64,000 nucleotides of DNA from Pseudomonadota bacterium (GTDB taxonomy: Bacteria > Pseudomonadota > Alphaproteobacteria > Rhizobiales > Xanthobacteraceae): NCBI GenBank assembly GCA_023451825.1, contig JAEXYA010000014.1, positions 78,347-142,346 on the forward strand. The letters are read 5' to 3'. Of this stretch, positions 56,797 to 64,000 are shown in pieces. The position numbers were made by a program, and so were the translations under genes. Below the pieces are notes generated by a model, which searched no databases, was not told the DNA's origin, and worked only from the letters and a program-made list of their open reading frames with translations. How positions within the stretch are numbered: the stretch's first letter is position 1; every line of letters starts with the position of its first letter.

Positions 56797-57375
56797 ATGG
56801 TCGAGATGACGACGAGCCATTTGCAGAACGAGGCGATGCCGCCCATCGAGACGGACCCGGTGTCGCGTCGGACGTCGCTTGGGGCGCGCACATCGCTCCA
56901 GGGCTTCGGCGACCATCCGATCATGATCACGGCGGTGGCCTTGGCCTTCGTCATCCTTGGCATCGGCAGCATCTTTGCTTGGCGCGCTTATAGCGGCAGC
57001 ACGCCCGAGCCCGAGCGGCTGACTGCGGCCCGCCTGCAGCAGGCGCGCGTGGCGCAGGCCTCCGAGCAGATCATCGAAAAGACCAAGGGCATCGAGGCCA
57101 CACAGCAACAATCCATCGACCAGCTTCAGGTGGTGCAGGACCAGTTGCAGACTATGCAGGGCCTGCTCACCGCGCAGCAGACCGAGACGCGGAAACTGAC
57201 CGAACAGGTGGGCACCCTCACCGCGACGCTGGACAATCTGCGCCAGTCCTTCGCCAGCACCACGGCCGGTGACGACAAGCCCGCCGCCCGCGAGACCCCG
57301 CGCCGCTCGCGCGCGAGCGCGAACAATCGCAACAGGTCCAAGGCGGCCGCAGTTCAGCGCAAACGCAGCCGCTGA
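56797..57375 (+). CDS. Hypothetical single-span membrane protein with coiled coil
   Basis: A 192-residue protein of unknown function. A cytoplasmic N-terminus (about 1-42) is followed by one membrane span (about 43-65, MITAVALAFVILGIGSIFAW). Then comes a Gln/Glu-rich heptad stretch (about 75-160) that looks like a coiled coil, and a Lys/Arg-rich tail ending AAAVQRKRSR. The ATG at 56797 was preferred over an in-frame TTG at 56788; GAGGA lies upstream. I recognise no family. It is divergent from cassette 2, so a functional link is possible but unsupported. Confidence 0.75.
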   Translation: MVEMTTSHLQNEAMPPIETDPVSRRTSLGARTSLQGFGDHPIMITAVALAFVILGIGSIFAWRAYSGSTPEPERLTAARLQQARVAQASEQIIEKTKGIEATQQQSIDQLQVVQDQLQTMQGLLTAQQTETRKLTEQVGTLTATLDNLRQSFASTTAGDDKPAARETPRRSRASANNRNRSKAAAVQRKRSR

Positions 57376-57386
57376 GTTGCAGCGTC

Positions 57387-58037
57387 TTATTCCAGCGCGC
57401 GATCCAGATAACGCCGCATCGTCTCCGCCACCTGTCGCTCACGCAGCGAACCGCAGTCGAGAGCGGCCCTGACCTTTGCCTGATCATCCGCATTGTTCTG
57501 CTGCGACAAACGCAGCTGGACATCGACCTGATCCACCTCGATGGTGAATCCGACGATGCCCGGCAGCAGCTTGTCGACATAGGCGCTGTCGAGCTTCGCC
57601 GCCTCCCACGGACTTCCGTCCGGCTCCATCAGCGCGCTGAGATCGAGCACCATCCGCCGCAGCGTCTCGCGATCCTGCGTCACGCGGGCACGGCCGCGCA
57701 GCTGCACGGCGACATAATTCCAGGTCGGCGCGCGCGGGCTGGTCGTGTACCAGGACGGCGAGATATGCGTGTTGGGACCGAGGAAATTCACCAGCACCGG
57801 CGCGGCGTCGAGCTCTTTCCATTGCGGATTGGCGCGTGCGAGATGCCCGACCAGACGGGTCGGCTCCCCGCGCTCCACCATGAATGGCAGATGCGATGCC
57901 ATCAGGCTGCCGCCGGTGATCAGGCAACCGAACCGGATGTCCTCCACCAATCGCCATGCGAGGTCCGGGTCGTCAGATCGGAAGGCTGGCGGAATGTACA
58001 AGTGAACCTCTGTCGTGATCTGCGATGATGCTCGCAT
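57387..58037 (-). CDS. PaiB-family FMN-binding regulator-like protein
   Basis: A 216-residue member of the PaiB family of FMN-binding split-barrel proteins. Family phrases are LYIPPAFRSDDPDLAWRLVE near the N-terminus, ASHLPFMVERGEPTRLVGHL, ISPSWYTTSPRAPTWNYVAV, and VGFTIEVDQVDVQLRLSQ. PaiB regulates degradative enzymes in Bacillus, but many members probably act as flavin-dependent enzymes. The ATG at 58037 abuts the DipZ stop. A TTG at 58001 has a better ribosome-binding site (GAGG) and gives the usual short N-terminus. Confidence 0.88.
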   Translation of the reverse strand: MRASSQITTEVHLYIPPAFRSDDPDLAWRLVEDIRFGCLITGGSLMASHLPFMVERGEPTRLVGHLARANPQWKELDAAPVLVNFLGPNTHISPSWYTTSPRAPTWNYVAVQLRGRARVTQDRETLRRMVLDLSALMEPDGSPWEAAKLDSAYVDKLLPGIVGFTIEVDQVDVQLRLSQQNNADDQAKVRAALDCGSLRERQVAETMRRYLDRALE

Positions 58038-59753
58038 TCATCCGAACGTGAATGCAAAAGCCTGTGCGCCCGGATCGCGAAACTCGATCTCGAACTGATG
58101 CTCGGCCACAGGACCACTCTTGCGGATCAATTGATAGAGCCGCTCGGTTGTGATCGTGCCATTGCCATCGGCATCGATATCGCCGCCGCGATCGGCGCCG
58201 GGCGGCTTGCCGTCGATGGTGACGCGGAAGCGCACCGGCTTGTCACCGGTGGAGCCGAGCACGAGATGGACGTCGCGCGCCTTGAATTTATAAGTGATCC
58301 GCGTCTGCGCGGCATTGGCGACGGAGCGTTCGTCCTCGATGGTCCAGTTGCCGCTCAGCGTCCAGTCATTGAGGCCGAGTTCGGGGATCGACGAATAGTC
58401 CTGCGCGCGATCATTCGCGACATCCTCGGGCGACGCGAAGTTCTGACCGCGCTTGTAGCCGAGATAGGTCTCGTGGGACTCCACCTCATTGCCCGGCGCC
58501 GCCTGCGCGCCACGGCCATCGGCGGTGACGAATGTCTTTGGCACATCGGTCTTGCCCGCTTCAGCCAGAAGTTTCTGGATCACCCGCTCGGAGTTTTCGT
58601 ATTCGCCTTCGCCGAAGTGATGGTGGCGGATACGGCCCTGCGCATCGATGAAATAATGCGCCGGCCAGTATTCGTTGGAGAACGCACGCCAGATCGCAAA
58701 ATTGTTGTCGATGGCCACGGGATACGAGATCTGCATGTCCTTCACCGCGCGCTTCACATTGGCGATGTTCTTCTCGAAGGCGAATTCGGGCGCATGCACG
58801 CCGATCACCACCAGCCCCTTGTCCTTGTACTTCTCCGCCCAGGCCTTCACGTAAGGCAGCGCGCGCAGGCAGTTGATGCAGGAATAGGTCCAGAAATCCA
58901 CCAGCACGACCTTGCCGCGCAGGCTCTCGCGCGTCAGCTCCGGCGAATTCAGCCATTCGACCGCGCCGGTCAGCGGCGGCAGCTCACCTTCGACGGCGAG
59001 ATCGCCGGTGGATGCCTGCTGGGTCGATTGCGGCTTGACGGCATTGATCAGCTTCTGCTCGATGGCGGCCGTGCTCGCCGTAGACACCTGCGTGAGAAAG
59101 CCCGTGTCGAGCCCGAGCGCGATCGCGGCCACGCCGCACAGAACAGCGGCCCCGAGCGCACGACGGACCCATTCGCCGGCCCCCAGTCCGCGCTTCATGG
59201 CCGCGAACACGCGGCCGCCGATCAGGAGCGCAAGACCCAACGATGTTGCGGCGCCTAGCGCGTAAGCCAGCAACAGCAATGATGTCTGGACATTCGCACC
59301 TTGCAACGCAGCCCCGGTCAGCACGAGGCCGAGAATGGGACCTGCACATGGCGCCCACAGCAGCCCCGTGGCAACGCCAAGCAACAGCGATTGCGTAAAA
59401 GTTCGACCCGAGCCATCACCGGCGGCCGAATTGGACAGCCGTCCGCCCAGCGCCACCAAAGGCTGGGTCAGTCTGTCGGCCAGGCTCGGCAACAGCAGCA
59501 CCAGGCCGAAACCCGCGAGGATCACCATCGCGGCGATACGCCCATATTGATTGGCCTGCACCGCCCAGCCGCCGCCGACGGCAGCCAGCGTCGCGACAAG
59601 AGCAAAGGTCGCCGCCATGCCGATCAGCAGTGGCAAGCCGCTGCGGATAAACGGCTGGTCGGAGCGCGCGAACACGAAAGGCAGCACCGGCAATATGCAG
59701 GGGCTCACGATGGTGAGTGCACCGCCGAGAAACGCAATGGCGACAAGCAGCAT
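58038..59753 (-). CDS. DipZ-like protein: CcdA/DsbD membrane domain fused to thioredoxin
   Basis: A 571-residue fusion. Residues about 1-225 form a CcdA-type membrane domain with the paired transmembrane cysteines Cys19 (SPCILP) and Cys136 (WAPCAGP). Residues about 260-400 form a periplasmic TlpA-like thioredoxin with Cys292-Ile-Asn-Cys295 (FWTYSCINCLRALPY). The remaining about 170 residues form a DipZ-type beta-sandwich domain. It carries reducing power across the inner membrane to envelope proteins. AAAGGA precedes the ATG. It is directly followed by the PaiB-like gene and probably co-transcribed with it. Confidence 0.92.
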   Translation of the reverse strand: MLLVAIAFLGGALTIVSPCILPVLPFVFARSDQPFIRSGLPLLIGMAATFALVATLAAVGGGWAVQANQYGRIAAMVILAGFGLVLLLPSLADRLTQPLVALGGRLSNSAAGDGSGRTFTQSLLLGVATGLLWAPCAGPILGLVLTGAALQGANVQTSLLLLAYALGAATSLGLALLIGGRVFAAMKRGLGAGEWVRRALGAAVLCGVAAIALGLDTGFLTQVSTASTAAIEQKLINAVKPQSTQQASTGDLAVEGELPPLTGAVEWLNSPELTRESLRGKVVLVDFWTYSCINCLRALPYVKAWAEKYKDKGLVVIGVHAPEFAFEKNIANVKRAVKDMQISYPVAIDNNFAIWRAFSNEYWPAHYFIDAQGRIRHHHFGEGEYENSERVIQKLLAEAGKTDVPKTFVTADGRGAQAAPGNEVESHETYLGYKRGQNFASPEDVANDRAQDYSSIPELGLNDWTLSGNWTIEDERSVANAAQTRITYKFKARDVHLVLGSTGDKPVRFRVTIDGKPPGADRGGDIDADGNGTITTERLYQLIRKSGPVAEHQFEIEFRDPGAQAFAFTFG

Positions 59754-59999
59754 GCCAAGAATCCTTTCAAAGCCCGCATCCGAGATACGGGCTCTGTTCG
59801 GCTTCGTTACACCTGTTCCCGTCGCATGCCCACCCGCTGTGTTTCGCGGTATATGACGCGGTGATGCGCCGACCGGTGACGCGGTGGACCGTCACATTAG
59901 GAACTTTCCAGATATCGTCGAATGCGCCTATTCGTGGCTGGCGATGTTTGATACGCAAGCCGCCCCAAAAAGCGTCGAACAGATCGTCAGATCAGCCTC

Positions 60000-61676
60000 A
60001 TGAAACCGTCCGCCCGCAACAGCCCGGTCGCCGAAATCCTCATGGCCTATTGGCGCTCCGACTGGCGGGCTTTGCTGTCGGTCGTCGCCATCGTGTTGCT
60101 GTCCAGCGCCAGCAGCATCGCTGCGCCCTATCTGTTCTCGCGCCTGATCGACCGGCTGCCGAAAGAGGCCTTCGCGATGGATCTCGCCTGGGCCTTCGTC
60201 GCCTATGCGGTCCTGATCGGCTTCGCCTCGGCGTTGCTGCGGATCGTGCAGTTTCTGTCCGTCATCACTGCCGAAAATCTCGGCTTCATCGCCAGCACCC
60301 GCTTCTTCGATCGCATCCTGAAGAAGCGGGCTGATTTCTTCGTTACCCACAATCCCGCGGAAATCCAGAACGCCGCCACCCAGGGGCGCGGCGGGCTGGT
60401 GACATTCGTCAATATCGGATTGATCGTCCTGCTGCCGAGCGTGATGCAGATCGGCCTGACCCTGCTGACCCTCGGCGCCCTTTTGAATCTGCAGGTAGCC
60501 ATCACGGTCATGGCCTATGGCGCCGTGGCGATCGGCCTGGCGGTGCTGGTGGCGCGCCGCTCGAAGGGCAATCTCGACGCAGCAATGCAGGCATCCCAGG
60601 AGACGGCGCGCTTCATCGGCAATGCGATGAATGCCATGGAGACACTGCGCCATCTCGGCAGCCATGACTGGATGAGCCAGCGCTTCGCTGAGAAGGCGCG
60701 GACGGTTCGTGATCGCCTTCAGGCCTACATGCTCCGGGGCATCGCCATGTCCGGCTTGCTCGGCCTCAGCCTGGCCGCGCAATTCGCCATCAACTTCGTC
60801 CTGCTGCTGCCAGCCTATCAGGCCGGCACGCTGACGATCGGCGGCCTCGTCCTTTTCAACACGCTGCTGCTCCAGCTCAATCAGCCGTTCGAGATGATCG
60901 CCAACACGCTGGACAATTTTACGCGCGCACGTGCCCAAGTCGTACCGCTCTCCACCATGTGGAGCGTCCCGGAAGAAGTGGACGCGGATCACGGCCAGCG
61001 TTTCGTCCCGCACCAATGCGAGTTGCGTTTTGAGAATGTCGGATTTTCGTATCCGAACGGCCGCGGCGTCGAGAATGTCAGCTTCAACGCCCGTCGCGGC
61101 GCGATCACATTCATCGTCGGTGACACCGGCGCAGGCAAATCGACCATCTTCAAGCTGGCGCTGAAATCCATCGAGCCGCAAACGGGTCGCATCGTGGTGG
61201 ACGATATGGACTTCGCCGACATCTCCCGAGCCGATTGGTACCGCGCCGTTGCCGTGGTCCCACAGGATGTCGTGCTGCTCAATGAAAGCCTTGCGGACAA
61301 TATCCTGCTTGGCCGTCCGCGCGACGACGCCCGATTGCGCGACGTCGCAGCGAAGGCTGCGATCCTGTCCTTCATCGATGAACTGCCCGGCAGTTTTGAA
61401 ACCAATGTCGGCGAGCGCGGCCTGAAACTGTCAGGCGGCGAGCGGCAGCGCATCGCCATTGCCCGTGCGCTTTATGGAAATCCCAGCGTGCTGTTTCTCG
61501 ATGAAGCCAGTTCGGCGCTGGATGACGGCACCGAGCGCGACATCATGAGCCATGTCCGCGTCTTGTCTGCGGATGTCACCGTCGTTGCGATCACACATCG
61601 GCGGTCGGTGATTGCCGACACCGATCAGCTCGTCGAACTGGCAAGCAGGCCTTCACCCGCCATCATCGAGGCCTAG
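60000..61676 (+). CDS. ABC transporter half: membrane domain fused to ATPase (exporter type)
   Basis: A 558-residue ABC exporter half-transporter. The six-span membrane domain covers residues about 20-305. The ATPase has Walker A GDTGAGKST (374-382), signature LSGGERQ (477-483), Walker B VLFLDEASSAL (Asp501 and Glu502) and H-loop His533 (AITHRR). The family resembles HlyB/MsbA/Atm1 types. The ATG at 60000 has only a weak ribosome-binding site. The substrate is unknown; no partner gene lies next to it, so it would act as a homodimer. Its last bases overlap the convergent gene at 61673. Confidence 0.92.
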   Translation: MKPSARNSPVAEILMAYWRSDWRALLSVVAIVLLSSASSIAAPYLFSRLIDRLPKEAFAMDLAWAFVAYAVLIGFASALLRIVQFLSVITAENLGFIASTRFFDRILKKRADFFVTHNPAEIQNAATQGRGGLVTFVNIGLIVLLPSVMQIGLTLLTLGALLNLQVAITVMAYGAVAIGLAVLVARRSKGNLDAAMQASQETARFIGNAMNAMETLRHLGSHDWMSQRFAEKARTVRDRLQAYMLRGIAMSGLLGLSLAAQFAINFVLLLPAYQAGTLTIGGLVLFNTLLLQLNQPFEMIANTLDNFTRARAQVVPLSTMWSVPEEVDADHGQRFVPHQCELRFENVGFSYPNGRGVENVSFNARRGAITFIVGDTGAGKSTIFKLALKSIEPQTGRIVVDDMDFADISRADWYRAVAVVPQDVVLLNESLADNILLGRPRDDARLRDVAAKAAILSFIDELPGSFETNVGERGLKLSGGERQRIAIARALYGNPSVLFLDEASSALDDGTERDIMSHVRVLSADVTVVAITHRRSVIADTDQLVELASRPSPAIIEA

Positions 61677-61930
61677 CGCCGGCGCGCCACGGCCACGCCG
61701 AGCAGGAACGCCACCAGCAGCGACCCCAGTGGCGCCTCTCGGGCGACGTTGGCGAGGATGCTCAGCGGCATGCCCGGCTTCTTGCCTGCCTCGAACGTGT
61801 CGCTCACGCGATGCGCCGCGTCCTTTACGGTATCGACCACTTCGGACAAGGTGGATTTCTCCTCGGGTACGAGCGCCACGCCTTCATAGATGAAGGGCGG
61901 GGTCGGTGCGTCGGGTGCGTCATCGGCCAT
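61673..61930 (-). CDS. Hypothetical small membrane protein
   Basis: An 85-residue protein. The N-terminal half is acidic and hydrophilic, the middle contains VDTVKDAAHRVSDTFEAGKK (amphipathic), and the C-terminus has one hydrophobic stretch (LGSLLVAFLLGVAVARRR). This pattern resembles small tail-anchored envelope proteins such as ElaB/YqjD-like. The gene overlaps the stop of the convergent ABC gene by four bases. No specific function can be given. Confidence 0.7.
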   Translation of the reverse strand: MADDAPDAPTPPFIYEGVALVPEEKSTLSEVVDTVKDAAHRVSDTFEAGKKPGMPLSILANVAREAPLGSLLVAFLLGVAVARRR

Positions 61931-62005
61931 GGTCTGGTCCCCGTCACGGTATTCGTTTCATGTCCAATCGGCCGGGCGGCATTTGGTTCCGTGACTCCAT
62001 ATGTC

Positions 62006-62102
62006 GTCACCCGGCCGTGCGCGCAATTGCGCGCTAGGACCGGGTGACCCAGTACACACCATGGCGGCTGTGTTTACTGGGTTGCCCGGTCAAGCCGGGC
62101 AA
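62006..62102. repeat. Array of three consecutive hairpins (intergenic repeat)
   Basis: Three stems follow one another: GTCACCCGG (62006-62014) pairs with CCGGGTGAC (62040-62048); CCCAGTACACA pairs with TGTGTTTACTGGG (62048-62082); TTGCCCGG pairs with CCGGGCAA (62083-62102). The region lies between divergent genes. Elements with this style are repeated in Bradyrhizobium-group genomes. It may affect mRNA ends or simply be a non-coding mobile repeat. Confidence 0.65.
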
Positions 62103-62168
62103 CGACAACTGAGAGGTGCGACCACCCAACCCTTCCCCACCGCATCCGCGCCCTATACTTAATCCAGC

Positions 62169-63185
62169 ATGGATAGCCTCGAATCGCTCCCCACCGTCAT
62201 CGGTATTGCCGCCGTTGCGCCTGCCCTGCTGGTGCTGTGGCTGGTCATTGCCGCGGATGAGCGACCGGGGCCGCCGGGCCTGGTCTGGGCCGCCTTCCTG
62301 CTCGGCGCCGCCAGCATTTCGCTGCTCGGTTTTGCGCGCGCCCTGTTTGCCGGCATTCCCGGCCTTACCGACGATCCGACATGGGCCATGGTACTGCATG
62401 CGGTGTTCGGGATCGCGGCACCGGAGGAGATCGTCAAGATCCTGGTCATCGTCGCGGTCTCGACCCAGCGCGCGCGGACTGCCGATCCCATGGACACCGT
62501 GGTCTACGGCGCCGCCGCCGGCCTCGGCTTTGCCGCCTATGAGAACCTGATCTATCTGCTGAGCTATCCCGAGATGTGGCGCACGCTGGCGGTGCTGCGC
62601 AGCGTCCTGACCGTGCCGTTCCATGGTGCGCTCGGCGTCATTGCCGGCGCCTATATTGCCATCGCCCGCTCCGGCCGCGCGCTCGGCGCGCATCGCCGCG
62701 ACAGTCTTGCCTTCATCCGCACGCCGCTCCTGATCGTGCTGGCGCCGATCACGCTGCATGCCTGTTACGACCTGCCGCTGCTGACCCTGCAGCAGCATCC
62801 GGAAATCGTCGGCCTCGCGCGCCGCGCGCTGGAGGGCACTGGCATGCTGTTCGGCTTTGGCACCATCGCGCTGGCCGCCCGATTGGTGCGCAGGATCGGC
62901 GCCCATCATGCCCCGCATACGGATGTGTCGCGCGAGCGTCTGGCGCAGCTGCGCAGCATGTGGGCGCTGACCTTTGCGGGCGGTGCTGCAGGCTTTGCCG
63001 GCACGGCCTTTTTGATCTCGTCGCTGCGGCACTGGCTCAGCAACCCCGAGCGCACCGTGACCATGGTGCTGGTGCCGCTGGGTGTCACCTCGATCCTGAT
63101 CGGTGTGGTGCTGCTGGTGCTGACCAGCGCCGCCTATTTCTTCGGCCGCAACCGCATGCGCACGGTGGCGCCGGCGCAGCCTTAA
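62169..63185 (+). CDS. PrsW-family intramembrane glutamic protease
   Basis: A 338-residue multi-span protein with the PrsW motifs: EExxK (Glu86, Glu87, Lys90 in APEEIVKI), GFAAYENLIYL (Glu125), VPFHGALG (His152) and THLHACYD-like TLHACYDLP near 196-202. Glutamic-type intramembrane proteases cleave membrane substrates; in Bacillus PrsW cleaves the anti-sigma factor RsiW. Here the substrate is unknown; the two FecR proteins in this window are single-span anti-sigma factors and would be candidate targets, but this is speculation. Confidence 0.85.
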   Translation: MDSLESLPTVIGIAAVAPALLVLWLVIAADERPGPPGLVWAAFLLGAASISLLGFARALFAGIPGLTDDPTWAMVLHAVFGIAAPEEIVKILVIVAVSTQRARTADPMDTVVYGAAAGLGFAAYENLIYLLSYPEMWRTLAVLRSVLTVPFHGALGVIAGAYIAIARSGRALGAHRRDSLAFIRTPLLIVLAPITLHACYDLPLLTLQQHPEIVGLARRALEGTGMLFGFGTIALAARLVRRIGAHHAPHTDVSRERLAQLRSMWALTFAGGAAGFAGTAFLISSLRHWLSNPERTVTMVLVPLGVTSILIGVVLLVLTSAAYFFGRNRMRTVAPAQP

Positions 63186-63191
63186 CTCTGT

Positions 63192-63301
63192 CCCTCATGG
63201 TGAGGAGGCGCGAAGCGCCGTCTCGAACCATGAGCTGGCCGGGCGCTGAGTTTGCGGCCATCCTTCGAGACGCCCGCTTCGCGGGCTCCTCAGGATGAGG
63301 G
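63192..63301. repeat. Palindromic intergenic repeat, copy B (inverted)
   Basis: CCCTCATGGTGAGGAGGCGC... CCGTCTCGAACCATGAG, about 32 bases, then CATCCTTCGAGACGCCCG... GGCTCCTCAGGATGAGGGGC. It is the reverse complement of copy A (36059-36168) with changes in the loops. It lies between the PrsW-like and HdeD-like genes. Confidence 0.8.
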
Positions 63302-63389
63302 GCAGAGTGGACCAAACTCGCCGGGCTTTCGCTTTGCCGCAAGCTTGCCGCTATAATGATGGGCGCTCCACAAGATCAGGAATGAGCCC

Positions 63390-63965
63390 ATGACCATGCC
63401 GCCGGATTTCGCCGACCTGCAATCGAAGATGAGCGAGACGGTCCGCCATCACTGGAAGGCTTTCTTGATCGAAGGCATCGTGCTGGTGGTCCTCGGCCTT
63501 GCGGCCGTGATCGTGCCGCCGATCGCCAGCATCGCCGTCACCGTGATGCTCGGTTGGATGTTCTTCATCGCCGGCCTGGCGGCGCTGCTGATGACCCTCT
63601 GGGCGCGGCAGGCGCCGGGCTTCATCTGGTCGCTGGTCTCTGCCGTGCTCGGCATCGCAGCCGGCATCATCCTGCTGACGCGGCCAGCCGAAAGCACGTT
63701 GACGCTCACCGTGGTCGTCGGGATCTACTTTCTCGCCGAGGGCGTCGCCACCATCATGTATGCGCTTCAGCACCGCAAGGAACTGTCGCAGCGCTGGAGC
63801 TGGATGGCCTTTTCCGGCCTGATGGATATCCTGATCGCGTTCTTGATCATTTCGGGCCTGCCGGGCTCGGCGGCATGGGCGATCGGCATTCTGGTCGGGA
63901 TCAATCTCTTGATCGGCGGATCGTCACTGATCGCGCTCGCGCTGGCGGCTAAAAACAAGGCGTGA
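63390..63965 (+). CDS. HdeD-family membrane protein (DUF308)
   Basis: A 191-residue protein with six hydrophobic segments and paired repeats typical of HdeD/DUF308: FLIEGIVLVVLGLAAVIVPP, VTVMLGWMFFIAGLAALLMT, and later VSAVLGIAAGIILLTRPAES and FSGLMDILIAFLIISGLP. Family members are linked to acid stress in enterics, but the molecular role is unknown. ATG at 63390 and at 63396 are both in frame. The gene is complete 35 bases before the window edge. Confidence 0.9.
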   Translation: MTMPPDFADLQSKMSETVRHHWKAFLIEGIVLVVLGLAAVIVPPIASIAVTVMLGWMFFIAGLAALLMTLWARQAPGFIWSLVSAVLGIAAGIILLTRPAESTLTLTVVVGIYFLAEGVATIMYALQHRKELSQRWSWMAFSGLMDILIAFLIISGLPGSAAWAIGILVGINLLIGGSSLIALALAAKNKA

Positions 63966-64000
63966 CCCGTAGGGTGGGGCAAGCGTAGCGTGCCCCCCGT
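63966..64000. repeat. Partial copy of a short intergenic repeat at the window edge
   Basis: CCGTAGGGTGGGGCAAGCG then TAGCGTGCCCCCC forms a GGGGCA/TGCCCC inverted pair. This wording recurs in intergenic repeats of Bradyrhizobium-group genomes. The element continues outside the window. Confidence 0.5.

Noticed and set aside
59899..59925. GGAAC-like box resembling an EcfG general-stress promoter before the ABC exporter gene
   Set aside because: The spacing to any CGTT-like -10 is wrong, so no promoter was called.
59928..61181. A 417-codon minus-strand frame opposite the ABC exporter
   Set aside because: The plus strand carries intact Walker and signature motifs; the minus frame is low-complexity Asp/Gln/Arg-rich antisense.

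Overview
The window looks like a chromosomal segment of a high-GC alphaproteobacterium of the Bradyrhizobium/Rhodopseudomonas group (Nitrobacteraceae). This rests on codon use, the paa gene repertoire with both a TetR-type PaaR and a PaaX, the LIV-type transporters, and short palindromic intergenic repeats of a style common in that group. No tRNA, rRNA, CRISPR array, transposase or integrase was recognised.

Layout. (1) 1-11864, minus strand: a four-gene cassette in the transcription order STN/TonB_C signalling protein, ECF sigma factor, FecR-type anti-sigma factor, giant filamentous-haemagglutinin (FHA, TpsA-like) exoprotein; the exoprotein runs off the left edge. (2) 12398-22632, minus strand: a probable eight-gene amine/amide operon (serine hydrolase, Tat-exported binding protein, two permeases, fused double ATPase, copper amine oxidase, small membrane ORF, gamma-glutamyltransferase). 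It is divergent from an EutR-like AraC regulator (22856-23830, plus strand) that has a textbook sigma-54 promoter. (3) 23881-28441, minus strand: a LIV-type ABC importer. (4) 28632-36028, plus strand: the paa operon paaG-paaI-paaK-paaR-paaZ followed by an EthD-like protein, a cytochrome P450 and a second thioesterase. It faces paaX-paaABCDE (40822-36194, minus strand). (5) 40945-56412, minus strand: a second complete copy of the STN-sigma-FecR-FHA cassette, with an exoprotein of about 4360 residues. (6) 56797-64000: a TM/coiled-coil protein, PaiB-like and DipZ-like proteins, an ABC exporter half, a small membrane protein, a PrsW-like intramembrane protease, an HdeD-like protein and several palindromic repeats.

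How it may work together. Regions 2-4 read as an aromatic-amine to phenylacetate route: uptake of amides, peptides or amines, hydrolysis (serine hydrolase, gamma-glutamyltransferase), oxidative deamination by the TPQ amine oxidase, then CoA activation (PaaK), ring epoxidation (PaaABCDE), isomerisation (PaaG) and ring opening (PaaZ). A phenylacetaldehyde dehydrogenase and paaF/H/J are not in the window. A near-perfect palindrome between the LIV operon and paaG is a good candidate PaaR operator and links transport to the pathway.

The most unusual content is the duplicated cell-surface-signalling cassette. Its signal receiver has an STN domain and a TonB_C-like domain but no beta-barrel, it is followed by ECF sigma and FecR genes, and the likely target gene is a giant TpsA exoprotein. 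Both exoprotein genes carry the same motif (TCTTTTCGGT, 10 bases, GGCGA) at the same spacing about 90-110 bases upstream of their start codons. The architecture resembles the Pseudomonas Vre (PUMA3) system, but it sits directly on the exoprotein gene and no TpsB transporter gene is visible.
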